Shown here in pieces: positions 1-12,260 of a stretch of 64,000 bases of DNA (position 1 is the first letter of the stretch; every line of letters starts with the position of its first letter). The position numbers and the translations under genes were made by a program. Source of the DNA: Diogma glabrata (Eukaryota > Arthropoda > Insecta > Diptera > Cylindrotomidae); contig CAVNZG010001024.1 of NCBI GenBank assembly GCA_963693315.1, forward strand, positions 1 through 64,000. The letters run 5' to 3'. A model generated the notes under the pieces. That model had not been told where the DNA came from and made no database searches. It saw only the letters and a list, made by a program, of their open reading frames with translations.

Positions 1-570
1 ATATGGTGGACTTATCCGTTGAACTGCTATACTTCGGCGTCCACTTATTTGTCTCGATATTTATGATGGGAAGAAAGTCTTTGCAACTGGAAAAACCATG
101 TTTAACCCGTAGACTAAGGCCTATTGGGCAGACTTTCTTCCGTAAAAGGTTTAAATTAAACACAACACTTTAACTTTAAGAGAAGTTTATTAATTCTTAT
201 TTTTCGTTATGATTTTCGTTTTATTTATAGTACAATTGGTTGAGGGGTTTCTCCACTATTATCCTCTCTTAGTATTACCTTTATTTTGATAATTAAATCG
301 ATTAACCAATTATCAATCGATTTATTATATAAAGTTAATATCGGTCAATCATATATTAAATAAATATAATTGTCTCGTTCAGCAGGAATTATATTTATTT
401 CGATAAATTTTATTTAAATTTATTTCTGTAATGTCATCAACTTTAATATTATTTTATGTTATTTAGATTTTGTTATTTAATATATATCGTGGGAATTTAT
501 GGAAATTAGATTAGGCTTTTAAGTTGTTGATGACTTATTTAAATGTTTAGAGTAATTTGGTGGGAAGAAC
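1..570 (-). repeat. Reversed LTR copy of the errantivirus-like element
   Basis: This stretch is the reverse complement of the LTR at 12261-12875, matching almost base for base from its last bases (the window begins inside or at the LTR end) to about 50 bases short of the LTR start. Shared landmarks include the TCTTCCC/GGGAAGA stretches and the AATCGATTAA-type repeats. The missing first 50 bases and the unrelated flank at 571 show a rearranged or truncated junction. It is not the normal 5' LTR of the plus-strand element, which would read in the opposite direction. Confidence 0.9.
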
Positions 571-633
571 AACGAAATTTAACAAAAAAACTTGGAAGCA
601 GTAAATAAGTAGTTACAACAAGATGGGTAATAA

Positions 634-810
634 TCAACAAAAACCATAAAGGAAAAGATACAAGGAAAAGATTTCACCAAGATAGAAATGATCATGTCCG
701 CTGTAATTATCGTCATTATAATAATATTATTCATAGCATACAAGATAAAGGAGTATGTGAAAACAATGATCAGCAAACGGATCATCGCAGCAAACGTGGT
801 AAACGTTTAA
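634..810 (+). pseudogene. Possible env C-terminal membrane anchor relic
   Basis: An open stretch of 58 codons ends at TAA 808-810. It encodes a charged segment, then a run of about 14 mostly isoleucine/valine/leucine residues (codons from about 703), then a short basic tail. This shape fits the C-terminal transmembrane anchor and cytoplasmic tail of an errantivirus envelope protein. No upstream env sequence remains: a stop lies at 631-633 and the reversed LTR ends at 570. The assignment rests on hydropathy and context only, and a chance AT-rich open frame is quite possible. Confidence 0.3.
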
Positions 811-1481
811 CAAGAATTCAACATCTCAATAAACAAACCTGCTCACCATTAAGAGAAAAACTACGTTTAAACATAAAATAAATACAATCAAGAAATCTTT
901 ATAAAAACAAATATTATGTAATTTCAATAAAAACAAATATCATGTCAAAATCATCATATCATCAAAAAAAATAATAAAAATACTAATGACATAAATTGAA
1001 TTGTTAATAGAGTCATATAACAAATTTCAGTAAATATAAGTTTACACAAAAATTGTTAGTGTAATTAATGTTAAAATAAATACAAGAAAAAAAAAATAAA
1101 AATAATAAATTTTCTTTTCATAAATATAAGAATAAACAAAATTGTTAGTATATAGATATATAAACAAAAATTTTCAATAAATAGCATTTACGCCTAAGAA
1201 ACACAAAATACTGTATGTATATAACTTAAAATTTAATGTTTACGCCTAAATGTATGGTTATTATTGTATGTATATAACTTAAAACTTAAAAAAATAAATA
1301 AATATATGTCAATGTAAATAAAAATTTTTTCTAGGGTAAATAACTCAATGACAATAAGTAGGTTAAAACTAAATATTACGTAAATAAATAAAAAATTTTT
1401 TTTTGCTAAATCCAAATTTTTTTTAAGAAATAAAATTGATAGAAAAAGAAAAGATGACGATTTTAAATTTTTCTGACCGAA
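811..1481. other. AT-rich non-coding leader-like region
   Basis: No gene is visible. The stretch is rich in A runs and holds short imperfect direct repeats, for example ATGTATATAACTTAAAA near 1214 and again near 1267, and AAAATTGTTAGT near 1049 and 1138. Its position just before the gag start at 1482 fits the untranslated leader of the errantivirus-like element, but no primer binding site was recognised. Confidence 0.5.
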
Positions 1482-1681
1482 ATGGATTCACTGACGAAAA
1501 CTGAAAATCTGATTAGACATACGCGTAAAATAGAAGAGAAAAACTTAACAATGGCATCGTTTGACATCAACTCCACCTATAAACTCGTTCCAGAATTCAA
1601 GGGAAAATATGAGGAATTAGAGAATTTTTTAAATTTAATTGGTTTCATCCATGACACGCTAAAGGACGATAACGAAAAAAG
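1482..1681 (+). pseudogene. gag: gag, N-terminal fragment (errantivirus-like)
   Basis: Starts at ATG 1482 and runs in frame for about 67 codons, then enters foreign sequence at 1682 and stops at TAG 1704-1706. The end of the fragment (a FKGKYEELENFL-type segment) resembles the early matrix/capsid region of gypsy-family Gag. The matching downstream part of gag begins at 8411, immediately after the far end of the DINE-like element, and the two halves keep one reading frame if 1682-8410 is removed. I read this as one gag gene split by an insertion. Gag would form the particle around the RNA. The gene is broken and cannot make full-length protein. Confidence 0.65.
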
Positions 1682-3114
1682 TCCAAGCGGCACGTATATC
1701 CGCTAGAAATAGGTAGATTTCGAGAACAGACAATTTTGTGTGCCAGTAGAATCTGATGTATCAGATTAGTTTAAACAACACAAACTAACTTAAAACAGAT
1801 ATCGAACAAATTTTAAAAAGAAAATTAGCTACATATAAGCAAGACTATATCTATCCAATTTTGCAACAAACAAGTATCAAATCTACCACAGAACATGTGA
1901 GTGACAATTTATGACACAAACCTACGCTATATCATATCGTCGCAAAAACAACCAAAAGGCTGTAAAAATCCCGCGCCATGTTTTTATTTAGCTTGAAAAG
2001 ATAATTTTAACTATTATTAATTACTTTTTGTGTTTGGCACTTTACAAAAATCTGTTAAATCATTAGGCACATGTTTATATAATTTTGTAATAAAATTTTG
2101 ATTTCAAAACATCAATAAAATTGTTCTATGAGACTAAATACAAATTACATAGCGGTTTTATTTACTTATCCAAACTCCTATCCCCCACATATAAAATAAG
2201 CCATATTAAATTATTTGATTATAATATTAGTACATAGTTAAAGTATGGTCCATAACACTGAACATACAATAAATATACACATTTTATTTAAAACAAAGCA
2301 AATATTATTTATTGTTTTCTCTGTAAAAAATGCTCACTTTCACTTACATATTTCTTGAACAAAAACCTTGGCGCGACCTTTTCTAAATAAAGACAATAAT
2401 GTCAGTAGTGAGATAAATTACGTGGACTGTGGACCATGGTTGACTGTGCAGCTAATCCGATGAATTATTTTAAATTGCAAATACGTTTCAACGTATAATA
2501 AAGTTGATCTTGACCAAAGATGTGCCTTTCCATTATTAACATTCCACAGACATAGGACATTATTAACGAAATCGCGAGTAGTGTAAAGATCGCCTATCTA
2601 TATTGTCCACAAGCAAAATTTCATAAAAACTAAAATTTGAAAACTTCATATATAAAACTAACTAACTAAATGCATATATAAAACTAACTATAAATTATTA
2701 CTTTATGCAAAATTTAATATTCGACATGAAATTGTTGGAATAATGTCTAGCAACCAATAACTATAACAAGAGCTACCGTCTTACCGCGAACATAAGAGCT
2801 GGTTTTTTTAAACGAATAAAAGAATAGCCGGTTCACCTATTCAATTAGAAGGACCAGTTCTTTTCTTTGAAATTTTTATGCAAACTTTATCACTGCCAGC
2901 TCTAGCTAGTAAGACTACAATTACATATATTTCTTTTTATACAAATTTAGTAATTATTAATTTTGAAATACCGCTTTATTTTAATATGTTTAAATTGTAT
3001 AATATAAGCTTTGGCCATTATGTTCTTGTGTTATTCATTAACGTTAAAATTGCTTAAGTATTTTTAAAATTTAAGGACTGGTCCTTCTATTTGAAATATA
3101 TTTTATTCGAAAAA

Positions 3115-3285
3115 AACAACTTGTTATAGGGCTTAGAATATGTGTCACAACAACACATAAATACCATTTAAGACCTAGGTCCCACAACAACTTGCGTTTT
3201 AAGGTGTTGATGAACGCTTTTTTTTAAAACTCTGTGGATAGAAGCCACCTGAGACTATGAATTCCGGCAAACTATTTCATTTGTT
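3115..3285 (-). mobile_element. LINE 3'-end fragment, same family as 54430-57400
   Basis: Read on the minus strand this matches the tail of the LINE that ends near 57380, including the coding end around CCTAGGTCTTAAA and the following TTTATGTGTTGTTGTGACAC tail. It is a 5'-truncated copy, the usual product of incomplete reverse transcription. It sits between the arms of the fold-back element. Confidence 0.8.
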
Positions 3286-3377
3286 TAATTTTTTATTTAA
3301 TTTATTTAATTTTTTAGTTTCCATAATTTAGAATTATGTAATCACAGATGAAGGATTGATTTTAAGTAAATTAGGAA

Positions 3378-3604
3378 GTAATCTAAACATGATAATTAAA
3401 ATATGTTTCATCATCGCCTCTGTGGCTGAATGTATAAGACACCGGGAATTAAACTATGGTGTCTGTGATGAATGTGAGTTCAATCCTTCGTGTTGGGATT
3501 GAACTCACATTCATCACAGACACCATAGTTTAATTCCCGGTGTCTTATACATTCAGCCACAGAGGCGATGATGAAACATATTTTAATTATCATGTTTAGA
3601 TTAC
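3378..3604. repeat. Near-perfect 109-bp palindrome with 9-nt loop
   Basis: Left arm 3378-3486 and right arm 3496-3604 are exact reverse complements as far as I can read, with loop TTCGTGTTG. Within each arm are TGGCTGAATGTATAAG (3422-3437) and GAGTTCAATCC (3477-3487), which resemble the A and B boxes of a tRNA promoter at a distance fitting a long-arm tRNA. AGACACC/GGTGTCT in between could form an anticodon-type stem. A tRNA-derived SINE head-to-head duplication is one explanation; the tRNA likeness is weak and a full cloverleaf could not be drawn. Confidence 0.85.
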
Positions 3605-4239
3605 ACAAAAAAATGTTTAAAAGAAGTTTTCTAAGAGAAAATAAAAATAATAATTTCGAATTACAAAATTCAAATGAATTCCAATAGTACTTAATCACTT
3701 ACAAAATCGTCTCAAAATTTGTATCAAGGTTATACTATGAGTCAAATTTGTTCACTTTGGCTTTAATGGCTTATTAGAAAAGGTCGCGCCAAGGTTTTTG
3801 TTCAAGAAATATGTAAGTGAAAGTGAGCATTTTTTACAGAGAAAACAATAAATAATATTTGCTTTGTTTTAAATAAAATGTGTATATTTATTGTATGTTC
3901 AGAATTATGATATGTAGTGTTATGGACCATACTTTAACTATGTACTAATATTATAATCAAATAATTTAATATGGCTTATTTTATATGTGGGGGATATGAG
4001 TTTGGATAAGTAAATAAAACCGCTATGTAATTTGTATTTAGTCTCATAGAACAATTTTATTGATGTTTTGAAATCAAAATTTTATTACAAAATTATATAA
4101 ACATGTGCCTAATGATTTAACAGATTTTTGTAAAGTGCCAAACACAAAAAGTAATTAATAATAGTTAAAATTATCTTTTCAAGCTAAATAAAAACATGGC
4201 GCGGGATTTTTACAGCCTTTTGGTTGTTTTTGCGACGAT

Positions 4240-7180
4240 TTGACTAGTTTTTGTTAAGTAAAACTAATAGATAAACAAAAATACTACACACGATAGTATC
4301 TTTTAATAAACGAAAAGTAGTTTACGCGTTTATTTTTAATAATCTTTCTGTATGAATCACTTATTGCTTATACTATTATAATAGAGTTGAGAGTTTATGT
4401 TTCATTTATGAACGGCATTAAAAATAAAATATTTTGTTCAAAAGGTGCAAAACAACCGTAGAATATTATAGTTTATTATTTATGAAATTAAGATTAATTT
4501 TTTAATAAAAATAAAACTATATTAAGTTTAAAGTTGTATTAAAATAAAAATATATTATTTATTTGAAATGGCAACAGATTTGAAATACATTTTAATACAA
4601 ATGGATCCAATGGTTATCATTTTCGGCTGCACATTGGGTAATCATTTTTTATTTAAAATACAATTAGTTTCAGTTAATTTCTTTAAAGAAAAACATAAAC
4701 GCACTTTTAGCGTTATTAGGCCATCGTATTTTGTCAATGTGTAAATCATCGATATGAATTCATCCAACTTTTCTTTGTAGATTTGTAATTTTGTCATTAG
4801 CCCTATATGTTTATCCCCAAATCCAAAGATAAACAATAACAATTACCATACGGATAAATCTCCGAATAAATTTTAAATTTTTCGAAAATTGAAAACTGAA
4901 ATCAACTGATTTTGCTTGTTTTGGTTGGTTGTTATGTTGGTTGTCTTCCAATTTTTCTTAAAAATACATTTTTGTATATTATATATTTTGATTCGCCTAA
5001 ATGACTTCTAAAATAACTATTAACGTCATAGAGTACAGAATTATAATTCACGAAATCAAAAGATTAAATAAAAATGAGTATATAATAAAAATTTTGAGTG
5101 TGGTTTACAAATACAAGGAAATAGATAGATAATTTGAAATAATCTGTAAAAATTTGAATATAATCATCTTCATATGATGAATGAGCAATTATGTATATGA
5201 AAACAATATATGTGTGGTGTGTGTGGTTTTGGTGTACACATGAATTGTGTAACTTATATGTATATAAAAAAGTTCTTCCTTCATCATGAATTTGTGTAAC
5301 TTATTTATAAAAATATTTAAAATTTTTCAATTTTTTCTTATGTAAAGGCAGCGCTGCAGGCAAAAAGGAGGCTTTTGACGAAACAAGTGTCGAAGATTTT
5401 TAAACCACAAACTTTTGTTTGTTTTTATTAAAGTATATTATCTTTTTATCCTAAAATCTAAACAAATAAAATCAAAATAATTTTTTAACAACACGTTAGG
5501 AATAACAAACGAAGCAAAGTTTCCATACACAAATCTGACAAAACTAGAAATTTTCGACGTTATTAAACTAATATCATATCATGGTCAATCATTATTTACA
5601 AATGGTTAATTAATTGTTAATTAGTTGCTACTTTATAAAAGCAAATGAACATGGTTGTTAAATAGACGGGTCAAGTATATGAAGGATCATTACATAAATT
5701 TCTTGTAAATGAAGATTATTTTAACATTTAACATTTTTTTATAACTTTCGTGTGTTACACTAGGTTTTTGTGAATAAAATTTTGTACTTTATATATCATA
5801 AGTTCCTTTTCTAAGTCAAATAAGCGTGGTCGTTAATTTGACTGGTCAAGAATTTGAAGATCGTGAGATCGATGCGCCCAGCGGCCCCCTTGGGTATGGT
5901 GAAATACATTTTTATTTTATTTTTATAACTGTCGAGGGTTACACATAGGCTTTTATTAATTATTAATATAATAGGTACTTTGTTTGTTATAAATGTATAA
6001 CACTCATATATAATTTCATTCATAATTTTGTTTTTTTTAAATTTAATTCAATGTACATTTGATTTGTTTTTGTTAGAGCCCCAAAATTACTACTATACTT
6101 ACTACATATTATTATATATATTATATCAGTGCTATCAGTGTTCTATTATTTTAAGTACGGAACTCTTAAAATAATAATAAACATTTCTCAAATTCTTTTC
6201 TTTATATCTCCAAGAATAAAAACACAAAATTTTAAAGCCTACTAAATTATTTTTTAATCTCATCACTTCAAAATAACTACCAACGTTCTAAAATAAAATG
6301 AAATAAAAATTAAAATTTATCATCGATATAACATTTGTTGGGTTCTCTCAGATAACAAATTAGCATAACCAAACACATGTTTTCACAACTTTGTTTTCTT
6401 AACACATCAATAATAGGTCTTTTTACTGAAAGCATATTCTTAATATATTCATTTTCCTAATATCTTTATAATTACCAACTTCCATTTAATATATTAATAA
6501 AACATTTGATGGGTTTCCTGGGTTTCCACAGAAACATAACAAATAAAAAATATTTGTTCGAAAACAACTACACGTTTGCAAACTAATCTGGGTTCGTGTT
6601 TAAGTTTTTTAACTGTTGTTAAATATTACCAATATCGAGGAAGAATAAATTTCAATTCGCATAATTTTGTGCAATTCTGTACATTTGGTTGGCTTTTGAA
6701 AATTCGCCTAAATGATACTAAATTACTACATTCATATCAATGCTACCAACGTGGTATAAAAATTTGTAAAAATGTTTTAATTTTACTAAAAGTTTGGGAA
6801 AGCAAAATTTTGATTTTATAAACTTTCATAAAAAAGCATGAATGCTGACATTCTTTGTACTAATGAGAAACATATAGTTAAATAATATATACTTTTATTG
6901 ATAACTTTGAATGCAGTTGTAGAAAAAATGCAAATTATTCGAAATGAAAATTTTAACCTTTAAAACCTATCCGGTGCACAGTATATATACTAGTAGTGTC
7001 TTTCAAACATGGCGCGCGAGACACTACCGCGTCTCTTGATGTCGTCCAATTACTGCAAAATATCAAAATAGTTTATTTCTAAGAAAAAAAAATAATTTCT
7101 TCTATTCAAACCTTTTTATTTGTTTTTCATTGACTGTTATAAGGTTTTTGGAAATTTTAGTTATGGATTGTTGCAAACTT
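4240..7180. other. AT-rich stretch without a gene inside the DINE-like element
   Basis: No coding region is supported. Diverged duplications are visible. A block near 5659-5800 (GGGTCAAG..., TTATAACTTTCGTGTGTTACAC) recurs near 5837-6000 (TGGTCAAG..., TTATAACTGTCGAGGGTTACAC), about 180 bases apart. ATTCGCCTAAATGA occurs near 4990 and again near 6703. A GT-rich patch lies at about 5211-5250. The sequence GCGCGAGACACTACCGCGTCTC near 7013 contains a GAGAC/GTCTC inverted pair. Confidence 0.5.
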
Positions 7181-7189
7181 TGTTGTTGA

Positions 7190-8160
7190 AGCCAACACGT
7201 CAAAAACCTCTAACTGCAGAGGTTTATATTTATAAGAAACGGATTAAAATGTTTCCACAGATTCTAAATTTATGAAGTTTTTAAAAATATTAATATCTAA
7301 ACGGCCGTTATAACGGATTAAAAAATCGAATTTTTTTTCTAGTATAAAGCCTCTAGTTATTTACCATGTGTCAGATTTTTCTGATTTACGAACTTGTCTA
7401 AGATATTAATAAAACACACATGTTTACGGAAGGTTTTTTGATCTGGCTCCACAAATGCGACCGTGAGAGTGCCGGTTGATTCAAACGCATTTTGTGTTTT
7501 ACAAGCTTTTTTGTTGGAGCAAGATCCACTGGAGCAACTCAGAAACCTCCAACTGCAGAGGTCTTTTTTTTGAAAGAAACTGATTAAAAAGGTTTCAAAG
7601 ATTCTAAATTTATGAAGTTTTTAAAAATATTTGAATCTAAACGGCCGTTATAACGGATCGAAAAAACAGAGTTTTTTTCTAGTATAAGCCCTCTAGTTTC
7701 TTAACCATGTGTCGGATTTGGCTGATTTACGAACTTGTTCAAGATAGTAATAAAACGCACATTTTTAGAAAAGATTTTTTGATCTGGCCTTAAAAATGCG
7801 ACCGTGAGAGTGCCGGTTGTTTAAAAAAAAATTTTTTTTTTGCAAAATTTTTTGTTGGAGCCGCTCACTCAGGAACCTCTAACTGCAGAGGTCTATTTTA
7901 AAACAAATTGATAAAAAAAATTCCAAAAATTTTAAATTGGTTAACTTTTATAAAATATTAGTATCCAAACGGCCGTTATAACGGTTTTAAAAAATCAATT
8001 TCTTTTAGAAAAAAGACTCTAGCTTCTTAACCACGTGTCGGATTTTGCTGATTCACGAACTCGTCCGAGATATTAATAGAACACACATGTACGGAATATT
8101 TTTTTGATCTACCTCAACAAATGCGACCGTGAGAGTGCCGGTCGTTTTCGTTATATCTCA
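7190..8160. repeat. Three tandem units of about 330 bp
   Basis: Each unit contains, in order, AACCTCTAACTGCAGAGGT (starts near 7205, 7544, 7874), AACGGCCGTTATAACGG, CTTAACCATGTGTCGGATTT-type sequence, and GCGACCGTGAGAGTGCCGG (starts 7457, 7798, 8123). Spacings are 325-341 bases. A single worn unit occurs in the other DINE-like copy (about 42420-42640), so the array is part of that repeat family and expanded here. The AACGGCCGTTATAACGG core is itself partly palindromic. Confidence 0.9.
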
Positions 8161-8163
8161 TAT

Positions 8164-8284
<121 letters not shown>

Positions 8285-8373
8285 TTTTTTTTTTGTTTTT
8301 TCGTCTCCGCTTATCATATATAGTCGTTTGGCACAAAAATTTTTCCGAAATTCCGAGATGAAGCCCATTGCAA

Positions 8374-8402
8374 TAGGTAGATTTTTATATGAAATCTACC
8401 TA
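8374..8402. repeat. 3' terminal hairpin of the DINE-like element
   Basis: TAGGTAGATTT and AAATCTACCTA form an 11-bp stem with a 7-nt loop, followed within eight bases by CTAA. A hairpin just before a CTRR end is the standard Helitron-type 3' terminus. An identical hairpin is at 42918-42946. Confidence 0.8.
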
Positions 8403-8410
8403 AAAGCTAA

Positions 8411-9158
8411 ATTAATCAATTTCATATTGCAAACTAAATTAGCCGAAAGAGCAAAGATTAGTCTAGGTTCTAGAAGGAGTCCAACTAACCTGATAGAATT
8501 TAAAAATGTTTTTCGCGAAACATTTAAAACTAATTTAACTCCATCCAAAATACATGCTGATTTAGCGAGAGCCACACAAGCGAACTTGTCAGCTGATCAA
8601 TTTGGACAAAAAATTGAAACTCTAATCGCAAAACTAAACACGATTCAAATAGCGGCGAAAGGTGAAGATAAAAGAGAGTTGATTTCGGAATTAAACGATC
8701 AGATCCGATTGAGTACATTCAAATCGGGACTAAATGAACCGATTAAGACAACAGTATACGAATCGCGACCAAAAGACTTGGACGCAATAGATCTTGCTCG
8801 TGAAATTGACACGCAAGATAGAGCACGGGTATTAAGCTACGGTTTTCGAAAAAAGAATTTTAAGACTAACGGAATGTCTTACTCAGATAATTTTCAGAAA
8901 AATAATTTTAATAAATATAGATATAATAATAATGGTCATACAAGTAGTATGAATAATAGAAATTATAATAGTAATGGTAATAAAGGATTTAGCAATAGTA
9001 GAAATAATTACCAAAATTGCAATAACTATAACAAAAATTTTAAAAATATTCCAAACTATGGAAACAATAGATTTAATAGGGTAAATACGATTAGCTCGGG
9101 AAACGTCGAGCTAGTCCCCGAAGACGTAGATTCGAGGGACTTAGGGAATCAGAAATAG
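8411..9158 (+). pseudogene. gag: gag, C-terminal part (errantivirus-like)
   Basis: About 248 codons in frame to TAG 9156-9158. The first two thirds are capsid-like (KLAERAKISLG, an SPTNLIEFKN-type segment, then ATQANLSADQFGQKIE). The rest is a basic, asparagine-rich tail typical of errantivirus nucleocapsid, which lacks CCHC knuckles. Methionine codons upstream of 8411 lie in the DINE-like element and are not the natural start; the N-terminal part is at 1482-1681. The gag stop is followed by non-matching frames before the protease, so the gag-pol junction is damaged. Confidence 0.8.
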
Positions 9159-9231
9159 ATAACCCAATAAGAATACGTAATATAAATAATAGCACTTCAA
9201 ATTTCATAATGATTCACAATAATGTAACTAA

Positions 9232-10686
9232 CTCACAATAAGTAGCACATTTTTAATAGATACCGGAGCTGATATTTCACTCCTTAAAGAAAACGTATTA
9301 AAAGAAAATTTAGAGTTAACAGACGATACTCGTAAAATAATTGGTGTAACAAAAGATGAATCGCACACTTTAGGTACGATTATAGGAACGTTAGATTTTG
9401 ATGGCGAAAAAATTAAGCAAAAATTTCACATAGTAAGTGAAGAATTTCCACTAGGAACTGATGGAATATTAGAACGAGATTTCCTAAGAAACAACTTATG
9501 CAAAATAGACTACGAAACGTATACTTTAGCAATTTATATAAACGGCACAGAAATTTTACTACCAATAAGAACCAAACTGAGAGAAGAAAACAACTTTACA
9601 ATACCAGCACGTACACAGATGATTAAAGCAATAAATTTACACGCAGCTGAAGATGGTATAATTTTAGACGAAGAAATACAAGATGGTGTATTTATAGCCA
9701 ATTCAATAATACCAGAAAAAGGCATCACACATATAAAAATTCTCAACACACTTGATCATGAGATAACAGTCAAGAATATCTCACCAAGGATAGTACCAAT
9801 CGGAGATTATGAAGTTATGAATGTACGAGACAACAAAATAAAGAATCTTGAAAAAGAGAGATACACGAAACTGTTAGAAGAACTAAAAACCGAAAACTTG
9901 GATGATACAGCGAAACAATCAATTTTGGAAATTTGTGAACAATATTCCGATATTTTTCATTTAAAAGGAGATAATCTTACAACAAATAATTTCTATAAAC
10001 AAACCATCACTACAATGGATAAAACACCAGTCTATATCAAGAATTATAGATTACCTCAATCTCAAATTGAAGAAATAAATAATCAAGTAGAAGAACTAAT
10101 TAAAGGAGATATAGTAGAAGGATCAACAAGTTCATTCAATGCACCTCTATTAATCGTAAAGAAGAAAGGTGATGAAAATACCAAATATCAACTTGCAGTT
10201 GACTTCAGACAACTCAATAAGAAGATTGTAGATGATAAGTTCCCACTCACGTTATTGGACGACATATTAGACAGTCTCGGAAGAGCAAAGTATTTTACAA
10301 CACTGGATTTGGCGAGTTCTTTCCACGAAATAGAACTTGAAAAGGATTCACGACCATTAACAGCATTCTCAACAAATAAACGTCATTACCAATTTAAAGG
10401 GTTACCATTCGGCTTAAAAATATCAACTAATAGCTTTCAAAGAATGTTATCCATAGCACTAGCTGGTCTAGAAGCAGAAGCATTCCTATATATCAATGAT
10501 ATAATTATATTCGGGTGTAGCTTGAAACACCACAATATGAACCTGATCAAAACCTTAGAAAGATTGAGAAAATGTAACTTAAAATTAAATCCAAGGAAAT
10601 GCAATTTTTTACAAACCGAAGTAACTTATTTGGGACACTTAATAACAAGTCAAGGCATAAAAACAGATCCGAAAAAATATAGTTAA
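9232..10686 (+). pseudogene. pol: pol: protease and reverse transcriptase
   Basis: Frame opens after a stop at 9229-9231. The aspartic protease motif D-T-G-A-D is at 9259-9273. The reverse transcriptase follows with the conserved FRQLN, TLDLASSFHEIEL and KRHYQFKGLPFGL blocks. The normal Y-x-D-D active site reads Y-I-N-D at 10489-10500: the first catalytic aspartate is asparagine (AAT). The frame ends at 10684-10686 inside the connection domain; coding resumes one frame over at 10682. Protease would cut the polyprotein and RT would copy the RNA; this copy should be inactive. Confidence 0.85.
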
Positions 10687-12013
10687 AGATTATCCTATAC
10701 CGAAAAATGCTGATGAAACTAAACGATTTACAGCATTTTGTAACTACTATAGAAGATTTATACCAAAATTCGCAGAAATCGCAAGACCATTGAACAATTT
10801 AAACAAAAAAAGCACAACGTTTGAATGGACTAAAGAATGTGAAGAGGCATTCACAACATTAAAAAACAAGCTGATCAATCCACCAATATTAAAATACCCA
10901 ACTTTTGAAGAGACATTCATAATAACAACAGATGCATCGAACTACGCATTGGGAGCTGTGTTATCACAGGGAGAAATAGGAAATGATTTGCCGATTTCCT
11001 ACGCTAGCCGATCATTAAATAAATACGAAATTAACAAGCCAATAATTGAAAAGGAACTGCTAAGTATACATTGGGCCATAAACTTTTTTAGACCGTACGT
11101 CTATGGGAGAAAATTCACAGTGGTGACAGACCATAGGCCATTAGTGAGTCTGTTTACGCACAAAAATCCGTCATCAAAACTAACAAGGATCAGATTAGGC
11201 TTATCTGCCTATGATTTCCAAATCATTTATAAACAAGGAAAGATGAATGCAAACGCTGACGCATTATCTAGAATAGAAGTAAACTCAGACACGCTTAAAG
11301 CGATGATACCGATATCCACGGTAAATAGTGTTAAAACGAGGACTATGACAAGAAAAGAGAATAACAAAACAGAGGAAAACACCGCAAAATTGAAAACGGA
11401 GTGCACGCTGTATTCATGATACTGCACCTCCATATCTAAAATAAGAAATATGAGAACCTTGTCATTCGAAGATAAAGAATCACGTGATAAAATAAAGAAA
11501 AAATGTATTGACTACAAAGAAAATAATGATAGTTTGCGAATAATTGAATTGAATAAAAAGAATAAAAGAGGAATCCTAGTAATATATAGTAAAAATCCAA
11601 GTATCGCCTTAGGGAATACACTGGAGAAGCTGATATTGATTATGAAAACGGAAAAAATAGAGAATCTAGCGCTAGAGATTAATGATAGTATATTCACACA
11701 TGTAGATGTGAATGAATTTAAAAATGAATTCAATAAGCTGCAGCAGAAAAATAATAAAGAAAATATGCATACAAATTTAAAAATTATAATTTATGAAGCA
11801 CCTCAAAGAATTACAGATAGAAACAAAATGGATGAACTAATAAAAGTTTACCACAATACACCACACACCGGAGGACATGCTGGTGTTAAAAGAACAATTA
11901 ACAAATTAAAACAAAAATACGTCTGGAAAAATATGAGTAGAATGATAAAAAATTATGTAAAAAAATGTGAATCATGTGCTAAAAATAAACAAATTAGAAA
12001 TGTTAAGATATAA
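10682..12013 (+). pseudogene. pol: pol: RNase H and N-terminal integrase
   Basis: Continues pol after a one-base frameshift. RNase H is visible (TTDASNYALGAVLSQ near 10929, VTDHRPLVSL near 11126). An in-frame TGA at 11417-11419 interrupts it. The integrase zinc domain follows in the same frame, with His-His-Cys-Cys spacing HNTPHTGGHAGVKR ... CESC (about 11852-11980). The protein then ends at 12011-12013 and no D,D-35-E core follows, so the integrase and anything downstream (env) have been lost by deletion. Confidence 0.85.
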
Positions 12014-12260
12014 ATGGGCAATAAAGAAAAATTTGTACATAAAAACAGATTAAAGAAAAGTTAGAATTAGTTAAAATTGCCAAAATAATAGTTAAGTAAT
12101 AAGAATTAAATAGTTAAATTGAATAAAATTATATTACTTGTAAACAATAAAAATATGTAACAATATCTCCAATAATTAAGTATAAATAATATCAAAAAAG
12201 GTCAAAGTCATAATAACAATGAAAATTTATCTTCAATAAATTTTTACTTAGGTGTGGGGA
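12014..12260 (+). other. 3' untranslated tail and polypurine tract
   Basis: AT-rich, no gene. It ends with GGTGTGGGGA (12251-12260) directly before the LTR, fitting the polypurine tract that primes plus-strand synthesis. Confidence 0.6.

Larger units (their letters stand above)
1936..4239. mobile_element. Fold-back element with about 450-bp inverted arms
   Basis: Left arm 1936-2385 is repeated in reverse complement at 3774-4239 with few differences. Clear anchors are ATCGTCGCAAAAACAACC at the outer end and CCTTGGCGCGACCTTTTCTA at the inner end. The 1.4-kb middle has no coding region; it contains a LINE 3' fragment (3115-3285), a perfect palindrome (3378-3604) and a smaller inverted pair around AGAAGGACCAGT (near 2849 and 3077). 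This arrangement suits a non-autonomous DNA transposon or fold-back element. I could not see a target-site duplication. It lies inside the DINE-like element. Confidence 0.65.

Noticed and set aside
3422..3487. A genuine tRNA gene in the palindrome
   Set aside because: A- and B-box-like sequences exist, but no complete cloverleaf with acceptor and T stems can be drawn.
7190..8160. CRISPR-like array
   Set aside because: Units are about 330 bp and tandem without short regular spacers; eukaryotic satellite-type repeat.
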